A DNA stretch of 64,000 nucleotides from Symsagittifera roscoffensis (Eukaryota > Xenacoelomorpha > Acoela > Convolutidae). The translations under genes were made by a program, and so were the position numbers. The stretch lies in the NCBI RefSeq assembly GCF_963678635.1, contig NC_087066.1, positions 33,485,301 to 33,549,300 on the forward strand, given 5' to 3'. Numbering within the stretch: position 1 is the stretch's first letter; the number at the start of each line of letters is the position of its first letter. This document shows positions 24,709 through 35,762 of this stretch, in pieces. Under the pieces are notes generated by a model. It made no database searches and was not told the origin of the DNA. It saw only the letters and a list, made by a program, of their open reading frames with translations.

Positions 24709-27230
24709 CGTGTGGAATTAAAGTAAATGCTGTGATATTGGAAAATTTATATTGTTGTTTTCAATACCCCCTCGCGGTTAGAGGTGATTATTTTACTTTT
24801 CGGTCAGAAGAACAATTTTGAAAAGCTTTATTTACTGAATGAAAAGTACTATTAAGCTAATCATTTACATTTATAATCAGAACTCAGTCAGAATCTTCTA
24901 ATCTAATATCTGGTGGTGTAAAAAGATCCACGTTACATCCCCCCTTCGCTTCTATAGCTTTAGCCAAATCCTCCCTTCCGTTATCGGCGGGAGTGACGAC
25001 CACGTCTACGTCGTATTCGCCCCAGTCCATGGTGCGCCCAATTTCTCTTATGAACATATCCTCACGCAAACGTTTATGTCCGAAAGGACTAGTAGTTACT
25101 CTGTCTGCATGTATATAGCGCTTATTGTCAAATGCGCTCCTGGAAATTTTGTTCGTTATTATGATTTGTAAATTGTGATTACAGGAACTTATCCGCACAT
25201 TTTCTGACCGGACCAGCGAACAGTAAGTCAAAGTTTGTTTGTATTGATTATGGGTTAGCTCCCTTTCCGTATATATAGAGACGCCATTGGCGCTTTTTTG
25301 TCCATGTCTAAAACGAAAGGACAATCGATTTATTTCAAACTTTTAAGTTTTTTTCCGTTTTCCACAAAAATACCTCACTCCACCCCCCCCCCCCCCCCTC
25401 ACTACATAATCTTATGATTTGTACTTGTTGCCCTTTTCTTAAATGGTAATTGGAAACTAAAAGAAAAAAAGAAACTTGATAAAGAAATACTGCTGTACAG
25501 TTTGGACTTGAGTCCGACGTACTCCTGTACGATCTCCCCAGCAAATTTGTCGTTTAATTTGACGGTAACCCGAAAATTCTCGTTGGTGTAGAGGGGGTGG
25601 GTGTCTTGTAGATTTGAAAAGTCAAAATGACTTCGCAGTTCATGGTTTTTCTCGATTTCACTGTAGAGAATTTTGCTGCGGATTTCATACAAGAACCAAT
25701 CAGTGTCGTGGAATATTAAAAAGTTGCGTGGAAATTTTTCTTGAATGTGTTATAATGGAGCTGGAACATAAAACTTTTTGCCAAATCTAGTATCGTTGCA
25801 CCAACAATGTGGGCTTCTCCCATTTTATGTTCACAGGTTTTGAGGTTACAGATACCAACTGTTGGGCAAAAATTTTTACACTGCTTCATCTTTTTTTCCT
25901 TGATAAATTTTGCAGTTCTTCGGCATTGCGAACAATATCTACAATTAGCCGATTCCTTTTTGATACGCAGAATTTTCCAAACGCACTATTTATAATTTGC
26001 TTGAAGAAATTTTGTTCAAACTTGGTAGTAGCATTTTTTCGAAGCTCAGTATTCAACTGAACATATGGTGCAATAAATTTTTCTTGTCTAAACTGCAACA
26101 CTCGATTTACTTTTTAAATTTTCAAAACAAATTTGACATAGAACTATGTGTTAGGTAGTGTACAGTTTAGTTTTTTTTTGGAAAGAAGTTTTGTATGAGC
26201 TTTGGCGTGGTGCCCACTTTATCCGAAAGGTTCATTTTTTTCATCATGTCCAATTGAAGCTCACTCAGCCACATTTTGAACACAACTTCTTTTGTTGGGG
26301 CGAGTGGGTAATCCGAATGTGCATCGTGCAAATGATCGGGGTATAAAATATCAACGTCCCAAATGAATCCAATTTCGGATTCTCTGCTCGTGTTAAGAAT
26401 TTCGGCTAGAGTTACCTGGTCATTAAACTCAAATGATTTAAGTGGAAGAGAAAATTTCTCCATAATCCCTCCATAAAAATTGTTCGCGTCTATCATGAAG
26501 AAGAAAGTGCTAGGCTTTTTAGGGTCGTTATTTTTCACAAATTTAATGTTGGCAGAAACAAGTCTTTTTTCAAACACGCTGGCAATGCCTGTGATCAGGT
26601 TTTCAGCCATATCCAAGTGCTCCCTATCAGTGAGTATGTGAGTAAATGGAGGTCAGCCTTGCATGTTTGCAAAAATGCATCCCCTGAAAGATTGCTAACC
26701 GTGAAATATTGAGAACAATCTAGCTTATATGTTTCAAAACACAAGCGTCTAAGCTCTCCAAAAACGCATGCAAGAATCAAGGTATCAGTCGTTAGATACA
26801 AATCACTGTAATCGGCCAAAAGCTGAAAACCGAAACGAGTGTACACTAACCATGCATGTTGGTATTCTTTTTCACTGACACTAACAGCACCTCCTTGCCG
26901 CGTGTTGGTCCACTTGTCCCGTGCAGGTAGTCCATCTTCTGTGTATCTAGCATGGCTGTCAAGATAGGAGTAAGGGATTTAACCTTTTTGTCGAATCAAG
27001 GCTTTATCTTCTTCCGGTCGCCTAGCAAAGTGGTTATTGAGTTATATGAACTTTTCCACGAGTAGATTCCGAGCCAGCTCATCTAGTGAGCTGTTCATAA
27101 ACTTACAACTGTCCACAGAATGGATTTCTTCGTAGACATTACGGACATTTCCTTTTTCGTTAGTGCACGATCTAAATTTTTCATCATTGAGTCGAATTAC
27201 CAAAAAGGTGTTTCTGGTATAAGTATCTTG

Positions 27231-27298
27231 CAGACTCTTCAGTACATGGTGCAAATCATAATTCCAGACTCTTCAGTACATGGTGCAAATCATAATTC
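27231..27298. repeat. 34-bp tandem duplication inside the polymerase gene
   Basis: The unit cagactcttcagtacatggt... occupies 27231-27264 and is repeated exactly at 27265-27298. As 34 is not a multiple of three it shifts the reading frame, and is one of the disabling lesions of this copy. Confidence 0.9.
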
Positions 27299-28052
27299 CG
27301 GAGATGGTGGGCAAAGACAGGGCTGAATTGTATTGTACGTCTCCGGAAGTTTCATCTGTTGTGAGCCCATCCGAGTAAGAAACCATCGAAATGATTATGG
27401 TCCAATACTTTCGTGTTAGTTTCGAAAAATTCCCCATCGCAAATCCAGCATTTGTCACTGTCTTCAAGAATAGTGGTGCTTCCGAGGTAGTTCGGGTATC
27501 TTCGTTTTTTGTTATGAAAGTCACTTACCAATACTTCTAGCATTCGAACAAATTTAGTCATCGGGTCCAATCCTCGAAGTGAAAAAACGCCGGTTGCGGG
27601 TTTCCAGCTTTCGCAACTACAAGGCAAAAACTGCTGGGTTTTGTGTTTTTCAAATACGTTTGTGTTCGAGCAGGTAGGATTATTTTTCACTGTCTCCACT
27701 TTCTCCAGCACAGAGTGCATATCACAGTAAACCGCAAATGAGCTATAGCTTCGTGCACCGATGTTTTTGAAGTGTAACCTCCTCTTGTTACCATTTGGCA
27801 TAGTAAAGATTGCTGGTTCGTTCCCTAAGCAGAATAACTGGTGGCGCTCAGGTCGCAGCACAGATGAACGCCGGTCGAAGCAGTTTCGTCACAGCATGTT
27901 TCTCGATCTGAGTTTTTTTTTTTTGCATTTTGCTCAGGTCTTTTATCACGACGTAGTGGAGCGTGTCCATATCGTTTAGAAGCAACAAATCCACAACAAA
28001 ATAAGACTGATATTGTGACACTCTCAACGGTAGAAGATTCTTTTCATTGTAC

Positions 28053-28136
28053 CTAGAGAAAAATTTTGAATGCTATTTTTATACTAATTTCAAGTCAACA
28101 TAAAAAAATTCTTCAACGAATGAAACTGCAACTAAC
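28053..28136 (-). other. Spliceosomal intron in the Polinton polymerase gene
   Basis: An 84-bp interval with donor CAG/GTTAGT and acceptor CTCTAG/G. Removing it joins two frames that both match the polymerase family on either side (upstream ending VNVF, downstream YNEKNLLPL), in correct phase. The intron itself contains in-frame stops or non-matching sequence. Splice signals and family continuity agree. Confidence 0.8.
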
Positions 28137-29151
28137 CTGAAGACATTCACTTGCACCTCATTGAGAAATTCGCAGCGTCCAATAGCCGGTAGTCCCATTG
28201 GGCAGACAAAATCACCAGTTGGCTCGTGCGCTCTTGAGTTTCTGCGATAATCATAGAAGCTCGCTTTCTCCTCTTCACTCTGCATCGTACGAAGAGTAAG
28301 CGGGATATTGTTCTGCCGATGATACTCAGCGACGAAGCAGTATTCAAAGCAATTATCGTCTTCATAATTGCGAATGTTCAACATGAAGCGTTTGTGTTTC
28401 AGAAGATCGGCTGTTAGTGGCAAGTACGATGAACCCCTGATCGGTGCAGTGTTCACCATTTTTAGGACAATCTTATCAACCCTGCGGATTCTCCAGCCGC
28501 TACCATGAGACGCATATTGATGGACAGTAGACAATATTTGGTCTACGCAATCATAGAATTAGTCCTGGGTCAATCCTTGAACGTCTACAGCAAGCATTTT
28601 GCAATTGGCGAAGATGGTTATTACTTCTGTGCCATCTGCTTTTTCTTTTTCAAGAGTTACTTCTGCTGACAATTGAGCTTTCTGAGGCTCATATGTAGTA
28701 TTTTGAAGTATCAGTTCTTCGATATCGTCTCTCTTAGTCACGAATAGCGCTAGTAAGTCTACTTCGGTTTCCATGGGCACTATATCGTATGCCCTGACTG
28801 CTCCATCAAAAGCTGTCTCAGGCTGTATAGTAGTGAGGATTTCTCGACTCACATCCCATGCTGGCAGACCGTGTTCGTTTCGCATATGCGCAGCATACGC
28901 ACGATCATTTTGGAACACATTCATGTCGTAGAGACAAATTCTTCTTTCTTTCGATTTATCGATTTTTTGTGACGCTCCACCACATGTTCCCAAATGACAC
29001 GAAGTGACTATTCCTCCAGTTCACAGCGTCCACAGATGTAGTCGGTTTTGACAGAATCAATCTTGTGAACAGCCATATGATGTTTTTTGAGGCCTCGCCG
29101 GTCGCTCAGTTTTTTTTGGCAGGGATTACAGGGTACGACTTTTGTAGACAT

Positions 29152-31439
29152 TGCAAGGTTGTTTGTTGAGAAATTTGAAATTTCGGAAAGCTAGGTTCAA
29201 ATAAAGCAGATACTGTTTTGCAAGTCAAAAGAGCTTTAGCGATTTCCTGTTTGTTTTACGACTGCTATTAAAACTGATCAGACCAAAATTTTTCTATCAT
29301 TTGTTAATTGCCAAACTAGGAGTGGCTTCCTAAGGTAGAGCTTAGAATAATAAATTCGAGAGGGTGCACCCAAATTGCACACAGTTACATCAGAGAAAAC
29401 AACTTGAGCTCATTTTACAAACCTGTAAGTAGTCTCATAAATCAACCAAGTTTTCTGATTTAACCAAGAAGTTCCTGAGCAAATTTTGCAATTTCAAACA
29501 ATTCATCGGCACTCACTTCAATAGGACCGAGTAGTAGAGCGAAATGAAAGCCTTGCACCGAATGTGGTTAATCAACAATTGAGCTGTAAACATAGCTCAG
29601 ACTGGGAATGGAAAGGAGATACTCCGAGCTGATCAATAAAAGGCGTTACTGTAATTGATAGGCGGTTTTTGACAAAGAAGTTTAAAAAATGATCAAATCT
29701 GAAAATGAAATTTTTGATTTAATTTCAAATTGTTGTGCGTTATGTTGTAATTGATAAATTTTATAGTTTTGATTAATCGCTCAAGCTAAATACAAGAACT
29801 GTTGTTCTTGTTTTCCAGCTATTGATGAACATCATATAAGTGATAAAGCATCATTTCCAAACTTTTAAAAAATTAAATACTAGGAACTTTTCATGTCAAA
29901 CTTCTAAAAATCGAAAAAACCAAACAGGTCAATTTTATTTTTTTAAAATATTTTTGTTGAAATCAAATTAATTCAGCGTATATGTTCACTTATTCAGGTA
30001 TCTGTCGGGTTCTTTGCAGTGTTTCAGCTTTTGCTTTTACATGGTTTCCACTGCAGGGTGTTGGGGACCTCGACTCAGTGGATTTGCAGTCCTTTCAAAA
30101 ACCACCAAAAATCTTTTGAACGGTGGCCGCCTAGACTCTATAACGACGGTTAGCCCGTGTTTCCGACCCCGCTGAGTCTAAAAAAAATGGTTCCTTCCAT
30201 TTCTGAGCACGTCTCCATAGCTAACGACACTTAGCCAACGATGACTTTCATCGAATTTAGATTATCTCAAAAATTACATTTCAAAAAGCCTTATATCAAG
30301 TTACTGTGGGTTTCATCAGCCGTAATGCCAATATAGCAACAGTAAGACACAGAGTTGCAGTTCAAGAAATCAATTTTCTGCAGTTTTTCGACAAAAAAAA
30401 ATGGATACTTTTTTCTGGTTTCGGGTTTGATTAGAAATAACATGTTAAGTGTTAAATATTTCTCGGCGAAGTATTTTTCTCGGCGAACGATCAAGGCAAG
30501 TAGGGTCTTGAATATCAGTGCGCTCCAGCGCCGGATACAATTCAGTCACACATTAACTCTCGTAGACTGTTTTTGCTTTGTATGAGGATACCAATTTGAT
30601 CAAGCAAATGATTGGGTAACATTATGGGGTTTTTAGTGACCTATTCATCGAATTCTCTGCTTCCTGGATCAAAATCGTTCAAAGGACTTGCTTTTCGATG
30701 ACGCATTTTCCGTTCCTGTTGAACCACTACGATAGAATCTTTGGTATAAATTTGGTATGATAGCTCTTTCATGAAAATTAATTGCAAAGATTTGCAGTGG
30801 AGTTACCATCGTTGAAATTTTTGTATTGTTTGATTTTGAGAGATTGAACAAAAATTGTGAATAGATCTAGTTTGAACTACCACTTTTATTGCTGGAAGTC
30901 TAAGAATTAGCCAACTACCATAAACTTTAATATGTTTTAAAATGTTTTCAGGGCTTATGCAATAAGTAGAAATGTGAACGCTTGAAAATCTATACTTCAA
31001 AGAAACAGCATGGCGCCTTTTTTATGATATCCTTAGCATAAAATGAAAGAAGTTTTACACTTCAAAGAGATAACATGCATGCCACCAGGGTAAAAACGTT
31101 GAGATTTATGAGCTAACACGGGAAATTGCCAGACAGATTTGACATGTATAACTAAAACTTCCAACTGCAAACAAATTAAAAGTCACCAATGAAGCTTAAA
31201 GAACACCGTAAAAGGAATCGCCCGAGGTAAGCTATTCACCGGCTAAGTAAATCTTTCATAAATTGTCTCTTGACTGATAGGTTTGAATAAAATTACCGCT
31301 ACCCAATTAGGTACACGCTTGAAAGTGATACTGACTTTTTTGATGATTTTCGTGATATTTCTTCAGGAGAAAAACGTATAGCCAGAGTTGGAAAAAAAAA
31401 CATTTGAAAAAACAGCTACCTATATTATAGTAAAATTGT
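29152..31439. other. Polinton interior without recognisable gene
   Basis: About 2.3 kb between the polymerase start and the plus-strand frame. Short open frames (for example 30291-30494 minus, 30355-30585 plus) do not resemble anything I know. A GC-richer patch at 30045-30215 stands out from the AT-rich background. This is where promoters for the divergent genes, and any decayed integrase, might lie, but I see neither with confidence. Confidence 0.4.
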
Positions 31440-32358
31440 ATAAGAAAACTGACGAAGAGGTGTTCAAAATGTATCAAGCAGTTACTTTGACTACGAAAAC
31501 CTTTGATTTTTTAGCTGATAATTATTCAAAAGTGAAAAAAAATGATCAAAGCCCCAACTGGTGAAAAGAATTCAACTTCAAAGAAATGATTAACCTCAAA
31601 AACGACGATACAAATCAAAACGATTGATTTACTCCGAAAAAGACTAACAGTGAAAACGAAGACGATGAAGAAGATTATTCTAACAAAAAAGTGGTTTGAG
31701 TTAATTGAAAAATACCAGTTTTATTTAATAATCATCATAATGGTTGAAGCTGTATGAACAATCGCTGGAATACTTTGACCAATTTCGGAAAAAAGTCATT
31801 TTTTCTGACCAATGAATGAACCCGACGTCTCTGACCTTCCTTCTAATACAAACTTCGCATTTGCAGTCGATTCAAATCAGAACGATTTTTGTTCCCAATC
31901 TCTTGCTAATGGCCAGCCACATTACCACGTTCTTATCGAAGTTGCAAAAGAAAGCATTGAAGCAGTTAACAAGATCACCTTGAAATCTTTTATTGTGCCT
32001 TGCCTCCTTTAAATATTTGATTATGGGCTGCAGCAAATATCATCTATCAGGACCACTGATGGAAAAAATGAAAGTGGCTGTTAACTACAATTCGACTAAC
32101 AACCTTGACACCGCCGGAGTTTCTTTGCAAAACCGATTGCCGCAGATTTGCTTTACATCACAGATTCGATCGATTCAAACTCAAACTAATCTAATTACTA
32201 ATGTAACCATTGAACGTTCTATTAGAATATTGAATGGGGGTAATGCTGCTGACTTTTCAAAAATCATTGATATTATTTTGAGTGGGTATGGTCGTTTAGA
32301 GATTGATTTAAATACTTTGTTTAATAAAATTATAAAGGAGAAGAAATTCAATTTCTGA
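31440..32358 (+). pseudogene. Unassigned Polinton plus-strand protein with an HxH motif
   Basis: The only sizeable coding signal on the plus strand in the middle of the element. Three broken frames follow each other: an acidic Lys/Asn/Asp-rich section (about 31440-31700), a section at 31812-32012 with NGQPHYHVLI, and a section at 31993-32358 that ends in a leucine/isoleucine-rich helix-like region. The G-x-P-H-x-H-V-L-I pattern resembles the HUH motif of rolling-circle replication initiators such as parvovirus NS1 or Helitron Rep. That is a single short motif; no paired tyrosine motif or helicase Walker box was seen. Stops interrupt it at about 31560, 31625 and 32010. Identity remains open. 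Confidence 0.45.
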
Positions 32359-32464
32359 GAAAGATTAGTAGAGCCTGAGATAATTCCAGCGGTATTGGTT
32401 CTAGCAAACAAAAAACAAGTTTTAAAAAAAATCAATTATAAATCATTAAAGAAATGCATCAGTA

Positions 32465-32833
32465 TCACAAAGTTATAACATATATCATATGTTTAGCAAA
32501 ACGCATCATGTCATGGTCGTTAACCTTGAAACTTATAGGAAATTTAGATGAAATTACAGCATGAGCAACATGAATACAATAAAGTCCACACAAGACCGAG
32601 TTAGCTGATTGGATTGACTTATTCATCACTATTTGGTTTCCCTCATGGATAGAACGTCTCATATTTTTGTACACATGTCGATAAATGTGTGAGCTTCGTC
32701 CAAGAGAATCTGCAAAAAAGATTTGACCACCAGCTTGAGCAAACAGTAACCAATGACTTCCTGGCTGCTCTGAGTTTGATGCTTTCACTGTCATGAAAAA
32801 TTGTCGCGTGTCAATATTGTATTAAATGCTAAG
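32465..32833 (-). pseudogene. PRO: Adenain-like cysteine protease (Polinton PRO)
   Basis: This would process capsid proteins during virion maturation. The catalytic residues of the adenovirus protease family (C5) are present in order: His in PGSHWLLF, an acidic residue in FFADSLG, and Gln and Cys in QSANSVLCGLYCI. The region from 32794 to 32465 is continuously open (109 codons), about the length of the Polinton protease core. The frame continues a little upstream of the first ATG-like codon before meeting stops near 32840. It sits directly downstream of the major capsid gene on the same strand, the usual partner in these elements. Confidence 0.85.
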
Positions 32834-32923
32834 TTAGCGAGAAAAAAGCCGCGAAAACGATGTTTCAAATGCTTGCATCGGTTATTAAGCTCAGTAATCT
32901 ACAAATTGTTTATTTTTTACGAT

Positions 32924-33945
32924 TCAATTCATTAGAGTGTTTTTAGCTATTTTTCTATCGGAACGCACGTAAACTGTTGATGCACGCTCTCCCATGAAAA
33001 GTAACTCTGAATTTTCCCCCAGCGGTGCATCAAACTTCAGTTCTACTGAAATGGCGGAATTGGTCAATTCATGATGAATAAAGTCATGTGAAGCCTCCTG
33101 AGTAGATGTGAGATCAAATGCCATAATATAATGATTGTGATAATTAGCCAAACTGATTCCATGACTATTGTTAAAAATAAAGTCTAGAGCTTCCAATGGG
33201 TTAGTATATTCTTTTGTTATCAGTCGTTGTCACAGAAGTTCCTGCAATGGGTAAGCCGTACCGTACCCAGGTATGCTGTATTCGAGCTCATTGCCAAAAT
33301 CATTCGACGAACTGGCTCTTTCGCAAACAAATCTTATTGTCGCCAGCTTTGCACACCAGTTGTGGCCAAAAAGGTTCTTGGTAAAACTTCAATATAATTG
33401 TATATTGCGGGTGTTTTCAACAGAGTTTTTTTCTATCGATGACAGTACGAAATCTGTTACTGTCATTTTGCGCACATATAGGTTAGTCTCAGTGATTTGA
33501 AACAATCGGAATTCGCTTGATGCAGCTACGGTTCGCTTACGTTCCGCGACATCTTCAGCTCGCCCATTGGCACCACCAATACCTGATAGATTATCTTCAT
33601 GATAATAGCCTTGACAAGCAAGCCAAGTTTTCTTTGCATCATTACCGTGTGAAAATTCGGCCTCAATGAAACTCTTTATGGGCAAAACTGGCATTAGTTG
33701 TTGAAATTTTTTCTCCATGCACGGACATGGTGCATTCGGAAAATGAAGTTGAAAGTGGATTATTAAACAAATATGGAGTGTCTCAATGTGCTGCCTCTGT
33801 AGCATGAGTTCGCAGTACATTACCATTATTTTGAACAATGCGTGCCACAATCTCCGAGCGAGTTCGCTGAAGATCGATAAAGTTGTTTCTATCTCCTAAA
33901 ACTTCAAATTCGAGCATGGGACTATCAGGTTAATAAAATGGACCA
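32924..33945 (-). pseudogene. MCP: Major capsid protein, double jelly roll (hexon-like), broken
   Basis: Would form the pseudo-hexagonal capsomers of a polintovirus particle. Reading leftward, the conserved order of the family is present: an N-terminal beta region (LEFEVLGDRNNFIDL, 33900s), a middle section with EAEFSHGNDAKKTWL, then LFQITETNLYVRKM, a segment with SWRQ and LFAKEPVRRMILAM (about 33300-33380), and the C-terminal YHNHYIMAFDLT with the closing strand near 32950. Frame changes occur at about 33800, 33680, 33388 and 33200, so no intact protein is possible. Total span about 340 codons, shorter than typical full-length relatives, so some sequence may be lost. Family call is firm. Confidence 0.87.
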
Positions 33946-34172
33946 TTTTCAAATGTAACGCATTTTCAAATGAGTGAATGCATTTTCAAATGTAACGAAT
34001 AGAGGAGGCTTTTCAAGTAAATCTGATGAGCTGCGAGTTGCTTCAGTTGGTAATAAATTTGAAATCAATTCTTACTTTGGTGAAAAAAATTGGAGCGATT
34101 TGTCAGTGGAGTTCGGTTTTTTGAAATGGAAAATTGTTGTTTTTCTTTTTGTTGTTGTCTTCCGTTTTCTGC

Positions 34173-34425
34173 TCATACGGGACTTGCTGCGTCCAGCTCT
34201 AACTTAGTTTTTGATTGTGTTTTTACTGTGTCTTTCACGGCTTGTCTCGGCGTTTTCTTCCTGGTTGCTTTATCTATTAATTCTGGTGCTACTTGAACAA
34301 GTAATTCTTTTCCAATACGTTTTGCTGTTGGTACTATAGATTTTCGAGCTAACGGAAGTGCTACTCGTCCAAAACCCATAGCCAGAGCACCGAAGCCACT
34401 ACCCCGCAGTCTGTAATGTCCTGAG
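34173..34425 (-). pseudogene. Small pVI-like minor capsid protein
   Basis: A short basic protein with the sequence pattern ARKSIVPTAKRIGKELL followed by KKTPRQAVKDTVK. Polintons carry a short protein of this type, compared with adenovirus pVI or pX, next to the capsid genes. A Gly-rich start (RGSGFGALAMGFG) lies just upstream of the first usable start. Located between the major capsid and penton-like genes on the same strand. The frame ends at 34173. Confidence 0.7.
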
Positions 34426-34519
34426 AATTAAGGCATCGTCGCTTGATTATGATAGAAGGCCTCCATAATCTTAATCAGAAAACTTTTGAAACTTTTAAGT
34501 CAAAAAAACTTTTCCTTCT

Positions 34520-35253
34520 CCTCCCGCAAATGGTACAAGTCTACCAGTTTCTGTAAGCGTAACCGATTTTCACACGTCGATTAGTATCAATGACTCTAAG
34601 CAAAGGTTATTTGGTGTCACCCAGAATCTGATAATGAATTTTGTCTAAGCAGATAAACATCATTTGGGTTCCAGCAGAGATCTCAACAGGGTACTCAGAG
34701 ATGAGGTTTTGTGATGAGAGAGCTATGGATATGACTGGATTCTTTGGAGCCGATATGGTAGCCAGTTCTATCTCTTATACCTTTGTAACCAAAAATACTA
34801 GGAATTTGTGGACTCTCAAAGGTAATGCCTTCCCAATAATGCATCCACATTAAAAGATGTTTGGTAATGGGGTCGATGCTATAACTGACATTGTCAAGAT
34901 CAATCTTCTGATTGATTTCGTTGATTAATTTCTCGATTTCGTCAAAATCACCCTTTGTTATTTCAGTCTTCTCTCCATCATATGGTCTAGATATATTATC
35001 TTTCGCCACTTTAAGGCTTGCTTCAACTTTGTCTTTTCTTGTAGTACACTAGTTTGGTATCCGTAACATTGTTAATATGAGTGGGAAACGTTATTTCTGT
35101 CAAAGCAACTCTCCATTCACCTTGTAGATCGATATTTTCACTTAGCAGATTTTTAAAACTCGTTGGCGAGTTGTCATTGAAAATAATCATTGAGGCCGAT
35201 GACACCAGTGTAATGGTAAATGAATCTTTTTCGCTTCTAAAGTTGTTAGACAT
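34520..35253 (-). pseudogene. Penton-like minor capsid protein (single jelly roll), frameshifted
   Basis: Would occupy the five-fold vertices. The N-terminal frame (35253-35023) starts at an ATG and contains TITLVSSASMIIF and LQGEWRVALTEITFP, the signature opening of Polinton penton-like proteins. A shift near 35010-35023 moves the protein to the frame 35009-34695, where MWMHYWEGITF and a glycine-rich FGYKG follow. A third piece near 34560-34640 has QILGDTK and LLRVIDTN, matching the family C-terminus. Intact relatives have these in one frame. Confidence 0.82.
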
Positions 35254-35762
35254 TGTTTAGTTTGATCCTTCCTTTTCCAATACCCTGATTAGTTCAGGCT
35301 CACTAAATTTACCATCTCCTGGTTACTTATCAGCGTCGATGAGGTTATAAGATGGTGGGTTTCTTGTTGGGATGTCAAATATTTCAAAAACTTTCAGTGA
35401 ATGATTGTTTGTAACCTTTTCGAAAATGAAGGTCAATTTTTGCTATTCTAATAAAATCACCAACGTAGAGCTTTGATAGGCGAACCAGTTTCAGCGATTG
35501 TTCCACTCTTAATGAAATGAAACGTCCTTTTTGGAAAATTCATTCGAGGCTAATTTGGTTACGCGGTTTGTTCTCGAGGTAATTTTTTTAATTAAAAAAA
35601 CTAAATTACAAAAGAGGCCCTTCCGTTTAGTTACGGTAAGTGCACAAGCTGGATAGGGCCATACCAGCGTTATAAAAATGCATATATATCAACAAGCTGT
35701 ATCAATTTATCAATGAAGTCATAAATCAGCATTAAATACATCGTCGTAATGTTAATTTATCT
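35254..35762. other. Junction region between penton gene and nested retroelement
   Basis: No gene is recognised. Its right part (about 35640 on) probably belongs to the 3' untranslated region of the retroelement whose coding frame ends at 35763. A precise boundary, poly-A tail or target duplication could not be seen. Confidence 0.35.

Larger units (their letters stand above)
24884..29151 (-). pseudogene. PolB: Polinton protein-primed family B DNA polymerase, broken
   Basis: This would replicate the element from a terminal protein primer. Reading leftward from the ATG at 29151: a C2H2 zinc finger (CNPC...HHMAVH) in the first 30 codons; a second finger remnant near 28880-28930; the conserved N-terminal section with DDNCFEYC; an intron at 28053-28136; a section with CWICDGEFF and LDHNHFDG (27420-27480), the HNH-like pattern before the exonuclease; then DSCKFM, DYSDLYLTTDTL, DANNFYG, the palm motif NSAFGK (25960s) and the catalytic DTD motif (about 25702-25720). 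The C-terminal exon 24884-25324 contains SPFGHKR, matching the family end. Frame breaks occur at a T-run near 27910 (poly-A in the gene sense), a 34-bp duplication at 27231, and at 28990, 26150 and 25780. A second intron probably lies within 25325-25500. The 16-C run at 25383 falls there. Confidence 0.9.

Noticed and set aside
34090-34296. Hydrophobic plus-strand frame (possible membrane protein)
   Set aside because: It is the antisense of the pVI-like capsid gene, which matches its family on the other strand.
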